DNA of 64,000 bases, taken from assembly GCA_017501245.1 (NCBI GenBank), contig JAFVXI010000018.1:26526-90525 (forward strand), written 5' to 3'. This stretch comes from Clostridia bacterium. GTDB taxonomy: Bacteria > Bacillota > Clostridia > Oscillospirales > CAG-272. Each line of letters begins with the position of its first letter. The first letter of the stretch is position 1. The position numbers were made by a program, and so were the translations under genes. Under the pieces are notes generated by a model. That model saw only the letters and a program-made list of their open reading frames with translations. It was not told the DNA's origin and ran no database searches. Positions 32,854-41,390 of the stretch are shown here, in pieces.

Positions 32854-33609
32854 ATGGCATTATATACCATTGCCGATCTGCATCTGTCGACGCTCGAATC
32901 GACGAACAAGTCGATGGAGGTTTTCGGGCAGAGATGGCAGGACTATATGCTCCGCATCGCGGGCAACTGGAGGCGGCTGGTGACTGATCTTGACACCGTC
33001 GTCATCCCCGGTGACGTTTCCTGGGCGCTGTCGCTTGAGGAGGCGGTCTCCGACCTCAAATTTATAGACTCATTGCCGGGCAAGAAGATAATCGGCAAGG
33101 GAAACCACGACTTCTGGTGGGCGACTATGCGAAAGCACGAGGAGCTTTTCAAGAAGGAAAATATCAGCACCATATCCTTTCTCTTCAACAACGCCCACGA
33201 GCTTGACGATTTTATCGTCGCCGGCACGAGGGGCTGGTATTACGACGACGACTGCAAAAACATGCCTAAGAACTCCGACTTTCAGAAGCTCACGCGCAGG
33301 GAGGCAATGCGCTTAAGAATGAGCCTCGAGGCGGCAAAGAAGCTGAAGGAGGAGTCGGGCAAGGAGATCATCGCCTTTATGCACTTCCCTCCCTTCTGGG
33401 CGGGCGAGGAGTCGGGCGAGCTTTGCGACATACTGATCGAATACGGGATAGAGGAGCTTTATTTCGGACATATACACGGAAACTACACCCTGCCCCTCCA
33501 CTTCTCCCATCGCGGGATCAATATGCATATGATCTCGGCCGACCACGTCGACTTTACCCCCGTGAGGGTGCATCCCCACGGCGTGATAGAAGCAGAGAGC
33601 GAGGAGTAA
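32854..33609 (+). CDS. metallophosphoesterase
   Basis: 251 aa from the ATG at 32854. Calcineurin-like metal motifs in order: DLHLS, GDVSWAL, GKGNHDFWW, HFPPFW and FGHIHGN. This is the clostridial 'serine/threonine phosphatase-like' metallophosphoesterase group; substrate unknown. The upstream frame continues open to 32728 but overlaps the DUF1540 gene and has no ribosome site. Confidence 0.9.
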   Translation: MALYTIADLHLSTLESTNKSMEVFGQRWQDYMLRIAGNWRRLVTDLDTVVIPGDVSWALSLEEAVSDLKFIDSLPGKKIIGKGNHDFWWATMRKHEELFKKENISTISFLFNNAHELDDFIVAGTRGWYYDDDCKNMPKNSDFQKLTRREAMRLRMSLEAAKKLKEESGKEIIAFMHFPPFWAGEESGELCDILIEYGIEELYFGHIHGNYTLPLHFSHRGINMHMISADHVDFTPVRVHPHGVIEAESEE

Positions 33610-33643
33610 AAGACCTGATTGTCGGCCTATTTTCAAAAACCGC

Positions 33644-33672
33644 TTGACAAAAGAGACTAATTGGTGTACAAT
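33644..33672 (+). promoter_or_regulatory. sigma-A promoter of tig-clpP-clpX
   Basis: -35 TTGACA (33644-33649), 17-bp spacer, -10 TACAAT (33667-33672). The leader to the tig ATG is about 55 nt. Confidence 0.85.
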
Positions 33673-33734
33673 AAAGCGGATATAACCTATAATTATTATA
33701 ATAAAAAACAGATACATTTGGAGGAAGTTTTAAA

Positions 33735-35006
33735 ATGAGCCTTATTAAAAAGGAGCTCACCGAGGGTAACGGTTATACTATCGAATTCTCGGTTGACAAG
33801 GAAGTTTACAAGGCGGCTGAGCTGAAGGCCTACAAGAAGAACGTTAAGTCCATCAACGTGCCCGGCTTCAGACGCGGAAAGGCGCCCATGCACATCATCA
33901 AGACGATGTACGGCAAGGACGTTTTCTTCGAGGATGCTATCAACGAGTGCATCCCCGAGGCATTTGAGGCAGCTATCAAGGAGGCTGAGCTTACCATCGT
34001 TGGCAACCCTCAGTTTGACCTTGTTTCCATGGAGGGCGACATCGTCCTCAAGGCTATCGGCTTCGTTAAGCCCGTTCCCACCATCGAGGGCTACGCAGGC
34101 ATCGAGGTCGAGAAGAAGGTAAAGAGAGTTCTCAAGAAGGACGTTGAGGCAGAGCTTGAGAAGGTTCTTGACAGAAACGCAAGATTCGTCACCGAGGCTG
34201 AGGGCGAGCTCAAGGACGGCGACACCGTTCAGCTTGACTTCGAGGGCTTTGTTGACGGCGTTGCATTCGAGGGCGGCAAGGGCACCGACTACGAGCTTAA
34301 GCTCGGCTCGGGCAGCTTTATCCCCGGCTTCGAGGCTCAGATCGTCGGCAAGAAGCTCGGCGAGGAGTTTGACGTTAACGTGACCTTCCCCGAGGATTAC
34401 TCCGCTAAGGACCTCGCAGGCAAGGCTGCTACCTTTAAGTGCACCGTTAAGGCTCTCAAGCAGCTCCCCGTAGCTGACGATGAGTTTGCTAAGGACGTTT
34501 CCGAATTTGACACCCTTGATGAATATAAGGCTGATCTGAAGGCTAAAATTGTAGCGAGAAACGAGGCTGAGGCTGAGGCTGATATGGAGTCTAAGCTCTC
34601 CGAGGCTCTTATGGAGAAGCTCGTCTGCGAGATCCCCGAGCCCATGTTTGAGGCTGAGACCGAGAACTACCTCCGCGACTACGACACCCGCCTTCGCCAG
34701 AGCGGACTTGACCTCAAGACCTATATGCAGTACACCGGCATGACCCTCGACACCCTGAGAGAGCAGCTCCGCCCCCAGGCCGAGAAGCAGGTCAAGCTCA
34801 GACTCGCTCTTGAGGCTATCGCTAAGGCAGAGGCTCTCGCAGTCACCGAGGAGGAGACCGCCGAGGAGTATAACAGGATCGCTACCACCTACGGTGTTGA
34901 GCTTGACGAGGTCAAGAAGATGATCGCAGTCGAGGACATCGAGGCAGACCTGCTCGTCGCTAAGGCTATGACCTTCGTTAAGAACAGCGCAGTCATCAAA
35001 AAGTAA
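33735..35006 (+). CDS. tig: trigger factor
   Basis: 423 aa, full length. The ribosome-binding N-terminal domain has the signature VPGFRRGKAPMHII (residues 44-57). A PPIase (FKBP-like) domain covers about 150-245 (GDTVQLDFEGFVDGVAFEGGKGTDYELKLGSGSFIPGFEAQIVG), followed by the helical C-terminal chaperone arms. Binds nascent chains at the exit tunnel. First gene of the tig-clpP-clpX run; GGAGG precedes the ATG. Confidence 0.98.
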   Translation: MSLIKKELTEGNGYTIEFSVDKEVYKAAELKAYKKNVKSINVPGFRRGKAPMHIIKTMYGKDVFFEDAINECIPEAFEAAIKEAELTIVGNPQFDLVSMEGDIVLKAIGFVKPVPTIEGYAGIEVEKKVKRVLKKDVEAELEKVLDRNARFVTEAEGELKDGDTVQLDFEGFVDGVAFEGGKGTDYELKLGSGSFIPGFEAQIVGKKLGEEFDVNVTFPEDYSAKDLAGKAATFKCTVKALKQLPVADDEFAKDVSEFDTLDEYKADLKAKIVARNEAEAEADMESKLSEALMEKLVCEIPEPMFEAETENYLRDYDTRLRQSGLDLKTYMQYTGMTLDTLREQLRPQAEKQVKLRLALEAIAKAEALAVTEEETAEEYNRIATTYGVELDEVKKMIAVEDIEADLLVAKAMTFVKNSAVIKK

Positions 35007-35139
35007 TCAACATTTTCAGCCGATAGTCACTCTACCGATTGTCGGCTGATTTTTATAAGCAATGGGAAGCCGTGAAAAACACCCGAGAGATACGGGGCTT
35101 ACGGCAGTTGCAAAAAATAAACGAAAGTGAGGAAAAACC

Positions 35140-35730
35140 ATGCCACTCGTACCTAACGTCGTTGAGCAGACCCCGAACGGAGAGCGTGCCTACGACATAT
35201 ATTCAAGACTTTTATCCGATAGGATAATCATCCTTGCCGACGAGGTGAACGACACGACCGCATCGCTCGTCGTAGCCCAGATGCTCTTCCTCGAGGCGCA
35301 GGACCCCGACAAGGACATCTACTTTTACATCAACTCGCCCGGAGGATCGGTCAGCGCAGGCTTTGCGATCTACGACACGATGAACTACATCAAGTGCGAC
35401 GTCTGCACGATCTGCCTCGGAATGGCGGCCTCTATGGGCGCATTCCTGCTCTCGGGCGGCGCTAAGGGCAAGAGAATGGCTCTGCCCAACGCTGAGGTAA
35501 TGATCCATCAGCCCCTCGGCGGCACCAGAGGTCAGGCGACGGACATCAAGATCCACGCCGACCACATCATAAGGACCCGTGAGAAGCTCAACAAGCTCCT
35601 CGCAGAGCACACCGGCAAGCCGCTCGCAGACATCGAGCGTGACACCGAGCGCGACAACTTCCTCTCTGCTGAGGAGGCGCTCGCCTACGGTCTTATCGAC
35701 AAGGTAATAACCAAGAAGGACATCAGGTAA
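35140..35730 (+). CDS. clpP: ATP-dependent Clp protease proteolytic subunit
   Basis: 196 aa. Serine protease ring subunit with catalytic Ser98 ([11 protein letters not shown]), His123 (MIHQPLGG) and Asp172 ([11 protein letters not shown]). [18 protein letters not shown] is also visible. Works with ClpX, whose gene starts one base after its stop. AAAGTGAGG precedes the ATG. Confidence 0.98.
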   Translation: MPLVPNVVEQTPNGERAYDIYSRLLSDRIIILADEVNDTTASLVVAQMLFLEAQDPDKDIYFYINSPGGSVSAGFAIYDTMNYIKCDVCTICLGMAASMGAFLLSGGAKGKRMALPNAEVMIHQPLGGTRGQATDIKIHADHIIRTREKLNKLLAEHTGKPLADIERDTERDNFLSAEEALAYGLIDKVITKKDIR

Positions 35731-35731
35731 T

Positions 35732-37054
35732 ATGCAGGAAAACAACGGAGTTATGCGCTCTTGCTCCTTCTGTGGCAGAAGCGAGAGAGAGGCGATAGTT
35801 CTAATCCCGTCAAACGACGGAAAATCCTATATCTGCGACAGCTGCATCTCTGTTTGCGCTGAGTTTCTCGAGGAGAACTTTGCGCCCGAGGTGGAGCCCG
35901 ACTACGACTTTGATATAGAGAGCCTCACCCTCGAGACCCTCCCGAAGCCGAAGGACATAAAGGCGATGCTCGACGAGCACGTCATCGGTCAGGACGGCGC
36001 AAAGCTCGCACTCTCGGTCGCAGTTTACAACCATTATAAGAGAATACTCTCGCTCGAGGAGAGCGACGACGGAAAAAAGAGGAAGAACAAGGGCGAGGCC
36101 TGCCGCGACGACGTAGAGATCCAGAAGTCGAACGTTCTTCTGCTCGGCCCGACCGGCGTAGGAAAGACCTATATTGCGCAGACGCTGGCGAAGAGCTTCA
36201 AGGTTCCCTTCGCTATTGCGGATGCAACCACGCTGACCGAGGCAGGCTACGTCGGAGAGGACGTCGAGAACATACTTCTGCGCCTCATCCAGGCGGCGAA
36301 CTTTGACGTCGAGCTTGCCGAGAAGGGCATCATCTACATCGACGAGATCGACAAGATCTCACGCAAGGGCGAGAACCGCTCTATCACGAGGGACGTTTCG
36401 GGTGAGGGCGTTCAGCAGGCGCTGCTCAAGATCCTTGAGGGAACGGTGGCAAACGTGCCGCCCAAGGGAGGAAGAAAGCACCCGAACCAGGACTTCATCC
36501 AGATCAACACGAAGAACATACTCTTTATCTGCGGCGGCGCATTTGACGGCATTGAGTCCATCATCGAGGCAAGGCGCGGCACGACGCAGATCGGCTTCGG
36601 AGGCGAGGAAAAGCGCTCGCGCGAGAGGGTCGAAAAGGGAGTTTACAAGGACGTCGAGGCGCATGACGTCGTTAAGTACGGAATTATCCCCGAGCTTGTC
36701 GGCAGACTGCCCATCATCGTCGCCCTCGACAACCTCGACGAGGAGGCGCTCGTGCGCATAATCAAGGAGCCCAAGGGTGCGCTCTATAAGCAGTATCAGA
36801 AGCTATTCTCGCTCGACGGCATTGAGCTTGTGATCGAGGAAGAGGCGTTCAGGGCTATTGCACACCTTGCGATAGAGAGAAAGACGGGAGCGAGAGGCTT
36901 AAGGTCGATCGTTGAGGGCGTTATGATGAAGCCTATGTTCGAGCTGCCCTCTGAGCCCGACGTCGAGAGGGTCGTGGTTACTGCGGCGTTCGTAAGAGGC
37001 GAGGAGCCTATAACAGTTATAAGGAGAAAGAGCGATGAAGCACGTGACGCCTGA
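35732..37054 (+). CDS. clpX: ATP-dependent Clp protease ATP-binding subunit ClpX
   Basis: 440 aa. N-terminal zinc-binding domain ([11 protein letters not shown]...[10 protein letters not shown]), then an AAA+ unfoldase with Walker A GPTGVGKT, Walker B IIYIDEID, and the [27 protein letters not shown] segment. A lysine-rich insertion ([17 protein letters not shown]) sits before Walker A. Coupled to clpP by a one-base gap. The M20 gene begins within its last 20 bases. Confidence 0.98.
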   Translation: MQENNGVMRSCSFCGRSEREAIVLIPSNDGKSYICDSCISVCAEFLEENFAPEVEPDYDFDIESLTLETLPKPKDIKAMLDEHVIGQDGAKLALSVAVYNHYKRILSLEESDDGKKRKNKGEACRDDVEIQKSNVLLLGPTGVGKTYIAQTLAKSFKVPFAIADATTLTEAGYVGEDVENILLRLIQAANFDVELAEKGIIYIDEIDKISRKGENRSITRDVSGEGVQQALLKILEGTVANVPPKGGRKHPNQDFIQINTKNILFICGGAFDGIESIIEARRGTTQIGFGGEEKRSRERVEKGVYKDVEAHDVVKYGIIPELVGRLPIIVALDNLDEEALVRIIKEPKGALYKQYQKLFSLDGIELVIEEEAFRAIAHLAIERKTGARGLRSIVEGVMMKPMFELPSEPDVERVVVTAAFVRGEEPITVIRRKSDEARDA

Positions 37055-38186
37055 TCTTGACTATATTATTTCGGTAAGACGTGAATTGCATAAGCACCCC
37101 GAGGTCGGCTTCGACCTGCCTAAGACGCTTGAGATAATCCGCCGTGAGCTTGATGCACTGGGCATTCCCTATACCGAAAAATACGGCAGGTCGAGCATCG
37201 TCGGCTATATAGCGCGCGGCAGAGGCAGAGTGCTTGCACTCCGTGCGGATATCGACGCTCTGCCCGTCACCGAGGACACGGGGCTTCCCTTCTCCTCGGA
37301 GCACGAGGGTATGATGCACGCCTGCGGACACGATACGCACGCCGCTATGCTGCTCGGCACGGCGAAGATGCTCAAGGAGGTCGAGGACGAGCTACCCTGT
37401 GAGATAAGACTCTTCTTCCAGGCGGCTGAGGAATATGCGCCCGGAGGTGCAAAGCTTATGGCAGAGGACGGCTGTATGGACGAGGTGGACGCTATTATCG
37501 GCGCTCACATAGATCCCGACTTCCCCTTTGGCAAGATTGCGCTTAACTACGGCGCTATGTCGGCATCGAGCCACGGCTTTTACCTTGATCTGTTCGGCAG
37601 ATCCTGCCACGTTTCGACACCCGAGCTGGGAGTTGACGCAATTGCGATGGGTGCGAGAGTCTTTATGGACATCCAGCTGATGAGAGCAAGAGAGCTGTCT
37701 CCCAAGGAGCCCGTAGTCATCGGCATCGGAGAGTTCCACGGCGGCAAAGCTAACAACGTCGTTTGCGACAAGGTGAGGCTGCACGGCACGATCAGAACGA
37801 CTAACAACAAGGTCGACGACTATATCTATCGCCGCATAGGCGAGATAGCAGACTCGGTCAGCCGTGATATGGGTGGCAGCTGGTCTATCGAAACGACTAA
37901 GCACTACCCCTCTATAAAAAACGACCCCGAGATCGCAAGGCTCATCGTAGAGGCGGGCCGGCGCGCACTCGGCGAGGAGAACGTTATCGACGACAAGGAA
38001 TGCATGATGGGCGGCGAGGACTTCGCCTTTTACCTTTTACATAAGCCCGGCGCCTTCTTCCATATCGGAATGGGATCGGACAGATACAAGTTTGCCCCCA
38101 TGCATAACCCCAAGTTCTTCGTCGACGAGGAGGCACTCGTCTTTGGCCCCAAGGTCATGTTTGACTTTGCGACGAGATTTAAGTGA
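37035..38186 (+). CDS. M20 family amidohydrolase
   Basis: 383 aa. M20D-type: [17 protein letters not shown] at the start, [10 protein letters not shown], the metal site [14 protein letters not shown], and [18 protein letters not shown], with GGEDFAFYL near the end. Relatives hydrolyse N-acyl amino acids, hippurate or N-acetyl-diaminopimelate; the substrate is not clear here. It starts inside the end of clpX (20-bp overlap) with AAGGAG within clpX, so it is probably co-transcribed with tig-clpPX, an unusual partner. Confidence 0.93.
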   Translation: MKHVTPDLDYIISVRRELHKHPEVGFDLPKTLEIIRRELDALGIPYTEKYGRSSIVGYIARGRGRVLALRADIDALPVTEDTGLPFSSEHEGMMHACGHDTHAAMLLGTAKMLKEVEDELPCEIRLFFQAAEEYAPGGAKLMAEDGCMDEVDAIIGAHIDPDFPFGKIALNYGAMSASSHGFYLDLFGRSCHVSTPELGVDAIAMGARVFMDIQLMRARELSPKEPVVIGIGEFHGGKANNVVCDKVRLHGTIRTTNNKVDDYIYRRIGEIADSVSRDMGGSWSIETTKHYPSIKNDPEIARLIVEAGRRALGEENVIDDKECMMGGEDFAFYLLHKPGAFFHIGMGSDRYKFAPMHNPKFFVDEEALVFGPKVMFDFATRFK

Positions 38187-38320
38187 TTTATCCTCGGCGA
38201 GATAAATAGAAAAAGAGAGAATGAAATGGGTGATGCTCTTAGCGGAGAATTTGGAAAACACCGTTAAGTGCGGGCATCGCATTTGGCCGGTCAAATGCAA
38301 ATGGGCTAAGCCCAAACCCA

Positions 38321-38408
38321 TATACGTGAACCCCCAAAGCTCATTCTTCGCTTCGGGGAACCCCTATACGTGAACCCCCAAAGCTCATTCTTCGCTTCGG
38401 GGAACCCC
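38321..38408. repeat. 44-bp tandem palindromic repeat
   Basis: Two copies (38321 and 38365) of TATACGTGAACCCCCAAAGC plus TCATTCTTCGCTTCGGGGAACCCC. Each can form a CCCC(C)AAAGC/GCTTCGGGG hairpin with one mismatch. A diverged copy lies at about 21312-21357. Confidence 0.8.
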
Positions 38409-38470
38409 TATACAAGCAGAAAGAGCACACACGCAAGACGAAAAATCTTGTATGTATGCTCTTTTCTGTT

Positions 38471-38641
38471 AGTGAAGTTTTCGCTACTGCGAAAGTGAAG
38501 TTGTGCTACGCACAGTGAAGTTGCTCACAGGGGCTCGCAGTGAAGTTAAGTTTGCCTACTTTGCCAAAGGCAAAACTTCACTATCCGCAGGATAACTTCA
38601 CTTACGAAGTAAACTTCACTTGCCCATAAGGGCAAACTTAG
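38471..38641. repeat. mirrored hairpin array with GTGAAGTT then AACTTCAC spacers
   Basis: Seven hairpins: TTTCGC-TACT-GCGAAA, TGTGC-TAC-GCACA, a weak TGC..GCA, then TTTGCC-AAA-GGCAAA, TATCC-GCA-GGATA, TTAC-GAA-GTAA and TTGCCC-ATAA-GGGCAA. Spacers before the fourth hairpin read GTGAAGTT (four times). Those after it read AACTTCAC (three times), the exact complement. The whole is thus a mirror of spacers around unrelated small stems. Confidence 0.9.
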
Positions 38642-38643
38642 TT

Positions 38644-38698
38644 TTAGCGTGTTCTCCGTTAAGGATAACACGCTAAACGTTTCATTCTCTCTTTTTTG
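38644..38698 (+). terminator. terminator-like hairpin at the right end of the cassette
   Basis: TTTAGCGTGTT pairs with AACACGCTAAA across a 13-nt loop (38644-38678). T-rich sequence follows (TTTCATTCTCTCTTTTTT), which doubles as the right inverted repeat. Confidence 0.6.
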
Positions 38699-38721
38699 CT
38701 GAAAAATGTAAATTATCGTTG

Positions 38722-39420
38722 TCAAATAAGGCTTTTTAGGTAGGCTTTTGTCTCCGGTGAGATGCGATAGCTCTCAAGAGCCTTTCTTATCGCCTTACGG
38801 TGGATGTCCTCCGGTAGGCGACGATTTTCTATATATCCTATCACCTCGGCGTAGTTTGTAAAGAGAGCCGTGGCAAAATACCAAGCCGCCGCCATACCCA
38901 CGTAATATGATGAAAGATCGGCAGACAGGATAGCCTCCGGGTAGGATGAGTCAAACGACTCACTAAGATAGAGCTTCATCAAAAGGACGATGGCATACCT
39001 CACGGTAAACTCCGAGGATGACTTTAGCCAGCGGTATATATCCCTTAAAAGCTCGGGACAGCCCTTCTTATACGCTCTTGGAAGGAGGCAGTCGGTCTCG
39101 CACCAGCTCTCAAGATAGGGTAAAAGACGATCGACGGCGGCGCTTGCGGCGCCTATATCCTTTATCCCGTTTATAATAAATATATGAAGCAGATATTCCT
39201 CAAGATATCCGTGAGGCAGGGTGCTTAACAGCTCTTCCCTTTCGTACTCGGTGAGCGTCCTCACTATTTTTCTTAACGTCGGGACTCTGACGCCGATGAT
39301 GCTGTCGGGCGAGAGCGTGGGGTTAAGCGCTTCGGTAAAGCGGGCGTAGCCCTCCTCGGCGTAACTGACGATGCGTGAGTAGACCGAGGTGGCTTCAGGC
39401 TTTATAGCTTTTTCGCTCAT
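38722..39420 (-). CDS. AlkD-like DNA alkylation repair protein
   Basis: 232 aa, all-helical HEAT-like repeats. Pattern of the AlkD family: GVRVPTLRKIVRTL, then LLHIFIINGIKD, ESWCETDCLLP, WLKSSSEFTVRYAIVLLMKLYL, and YVGMAAAWYFATAL. AlkD-type glycosylases remove bulky alkylated bases without base flipping; this compact group (DUF/'alkylation repair') is common in Clostridia. Its ATG overlaps the stop of the AraC-type regulator by four bases, so the two are co-translated. Confidence 0.85.
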   Translation of the reverse strand: MSEKAIKPEATSVYSRIVSYAEEGYARFTEALNPTLSPDSIIGVRVPTLRKIVRTLTEYEREELLSTLPHGYLEEYLLHIFIINGIKDIGAASAAVDRLLPYLESWCETDCLLPRAYKKGCPELLRDIYRWLKSSSEFTVRYAIVLLMKLYLSESFDSSYPEAILSADLSSYYVGMAAAWYFATALFTNYAEVIGYIENRRLPEDIHRKAIRKALESYRISPETKAYLKSLI

Positions 39421-40256
39421 TGAGCGCTCTTACGGTAGGCCAAGGGGCTCGTGTTCATATACTGCTTGAAGATCTTGTGGAAGTAGTTAGCGTTGCAGAA
39501 GCCGACGGTCTCGGCGATCTCACCCATGGCAAGATCGGTGGAGCAAAGCAGCTGCATCGAGAGGTTTATCCTCATAGCGTTTATGTAGTCGATCGGGGTC
39601 TTGCCTATCGACTCCTTGAACATCTTGGTGAAGTAGTCGCCCGAGACGGTTATCATAGCGGCGAGCTGATCGATATAGGTCTTTTCGGTGAAATGCTCGG
39701 CGAGATAATCGATGACGGGTCGCATACGAAGGACGTTGTGATAGACCATCCTGTCCTCCTCGGTCTTGGAGCCGCAGTAATAGCGAAGCAGGGCGGTCAT
39801 CATAAGATAGATATTTGCTCTGATGGGGAGCTTGTAGCAAAGATCCTTGTCCGAATACTCAAGATAGGACTCCTCGATAAGGGCGGCGAGAGTGTCGTGG
39901 ACGGGATGATCCTTGCCGAAAACGACGATCTTGTTCTTCGCCTGCACGTAGAACATATAGAACACCTCGGAGTCAAAGGGATCCATATTTTCTTCAAGGA
40001 TAGACATATTAAAGACTGTGCCGCGCACGGTCGCCTGCCCATCAAGCGCCACGCATCTAAACATCATCGAGGGAGGCACGCAGACGATATCTCCGCACGA
40101 TGCCTCGGCAAGCTCGGTTCCTATCTGGATCTCTACCCTGCCGTCGATGACCTCGACGATCTCCATCTCTCTGTCACGGCAGATGGAGTTTACCACTCTG
40201 TCAGAGGAGGTTGTGCGGTAGACCGCAAAGGGGAATTTAGGATCGTTCTTTCTCAT
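39417..40256 (-). CDS. AraC-family transcriptional regulator
   Basis: 279 aa. N-terminal cupin-like sensor (about 20-110: EVIDGRVEIQIGTELAEASCGDIVCVPPSMMFRC) and C-terminal double helix-turn-helix (about 180-275: YIDQLAAMITVSGDYFTKMFKESIGKTPIDYINAMRI, then MGEIAETVGFCNANYFHKIFKQYMNTSPLAYRK). The ligand may be a sugar, by analogy. Coupled to the AlkD-like gene. AAAGGAC precedes the ATG. Confidence 0.93.
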   Translation of the reverse strand: MRKNDPKFPFAVYRTTSSDRVVNSICRDREMEIVEVIDGRVEIQIGTELAEASCGDIVCVPPSMMFRCVALDGQATVRGTVFNMSILEENMDPFDSEVFYMFYVQAKNKIVVFGKDHPVHDTLAALIEESYLEYSDKDLCYKLPIRANIYLMMTALLRYYCGSKTEEDRMVYHNVLRMRPVIDYLAEHFTEKTYIDQLAAMITVSGDYFTKMFKESIGKTPIDYINAMRINLSMQLLCSTDLAMGEIAETVGFCNANYFHKIFKQYMNTSPLAYRKSAQ

Positions 40257-40435
40257 ATGGCGTCCTTTCTGAATTGGAAAACGTTCTGATTGAAGATTTG
40301 CGCCGTGGGAGCCTCTGCGCCCGATGTATAAGCGGAAAAGCTCGGAAAATGTATGCTTTAGTTGTCAAATACTGCCCGGTTATCTCTCGACTCCGCCGAT
40401 AAGACAGCAGAGATGAGGTAAGAGGTGCCGCAGGA

Positions 40436-41377
40436 TCAATAGAAGGTTGCGACCTCTTGTAGAGGCTTTTCGGCTCTCTCTATCGCCTTTACGGTGAGGA
40501 CGGGGCCGACGCCGCCGTAGAGCTTTGAATGCTCCTCGTTGAGCACGCCTTCTACGATGACCCAATCACGGGTCTTGAGCTTTAAGGAGCCCATACCCTT
40601 TGCGACGACGCCGCGGTAGGCAATGTCGTCCTGGCAGCAGGTCATGATATGCCTGCCAACGGCAAAGTGCGACGAGGGGAGTGCGGGATCGGTGGCAACG
40701 ATGCCCTTGAAGCGCAGAGTCTTGCCCTTATACTTATCTATCTCGTCGACCATATCACGGTAGAAGATAGCAAAATCCTCGTCCTTGATCTCGACGACGT
40801 CAGCCTCGAGGTCGTAAGGGAGGGGATCCTCAATGCTGTCAAATTCTATATCGCCGCCAACTGCCTCGTAACAGATGTTCGCCCTTTTGGAAACGCCTCT
40901 GACGAGCTTATGCAGCTCCATCTTGTCGGTTGACTCGGTGGTCCTGTTAAAGACGACCATCTCGGCGCTGGTGAGCTTGTCCACCATCAGCTGGCGCATA
41001 TTTGCGTTATATACGGCGGCGGTCTTGGAATCTATGATCGCTATCTCCTGGAAGACCATCCAGCCCTCGGGGAGAGAGGAATAGAAGCGGTCTATCCCCC
41101 ACATACCGTTATACTCAACTATAACGATGTCGGCGCCCGCCCTCTTCTGCATAGCCGAGAGCCTGTCGGGCGTGATGAGCTGCTCCTCGTCAAAATGAGC
41201 AAAGGAGACGTTTTCGCCGAGGTCCTCGGGCTCGTATTCCTCCTCGCCGTCCTCACAGAGGATGACGAGGTATTTTTTATCGGGATCGTTAAACCCCGGG
41301 TCCTTCATAGTCTCCTTGATAAACGAGGTCTTGCCCGCCTCAAGAAAGCCTGTGAACAGATATACTGCTATTTCCAT
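40436..41377 (-). CDS. CobW-type GTPase fused to a YcgQ/DUF1980-like domain
   Basis: 313 aa. Residues 1 to about 190 form a CobW/COG0523-like P-loop domain (LFTGFLEAGKTSFI), but the CxCC metal motif is missing and the switch regions are divergent. Residues about 200-313 (YKGKTLRFKGIVA, HFAVGRHIMTCCQDDIAYRGVVAKG, RDWVIVEGVL) resemble the OB-like C-terminal part of YcgQ/DUF1980 proteins, known for GxVxxD-type metal-linked families. It is adjacent (13-bp gap) to a canonical CobW gene, suggesting a two-protein zinc or metal allocation unit. Domain assignment of the C-terminus is from memory. Confidence 0.7.
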   Translation of the reverse strand: MEIAVYLFTGFLEAGKTSFIKETMKDPGFNDPDKKYLVILCEDGEEEYEPEDLGENVSFAHFDEEQLITPDRLSAMQKRAGADIVIVEYNGMWGIDRFYSSLPEGWMVFQEIAIIDSKTAAVYNANMRQLMVDKLTSAEMVVFNRTTESTDKMELHKLVRGVSKRANICYEAVGGDIEFDSIEDPLPYDLEADVVEIKDEDFAIFYRDMVDEIDKYKGKTLRFKGIVATDPALPSSHFAVGRHIMTCCQDDIAYRGVVAKGMGSLKLKTRDWVIVEGVLNEEHSKLYGGVGPVLTVKAIERAEKPLQEVATFY

Positions 41378-41390
41378 TTTGCGTCCTCGG

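Larger units (their letters stand above)
38210..38696. mobile_element. 487-bp cassette with 17-bp terminal inverted repeats
   Basis: AAAAAGAGAGAATGAAA at 38210-38226 is repeated in perfect inverse at 38680-38696. The similarity continues more loosely inward (a CGGAGAA word on both sides). Between them are the 44-bp tandem palindrome (38321-38408), a long AGAGCA...TGCTCT hairpin (about 38420-38465), a mirrored hairpin array (38471-38641) and a strong TTTAGCGTGTT/AACACGCTAAA hairpin. No ORF, so MITE-like if mobile. No target-site duplication was identified by eye. Confidence 0.5.
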
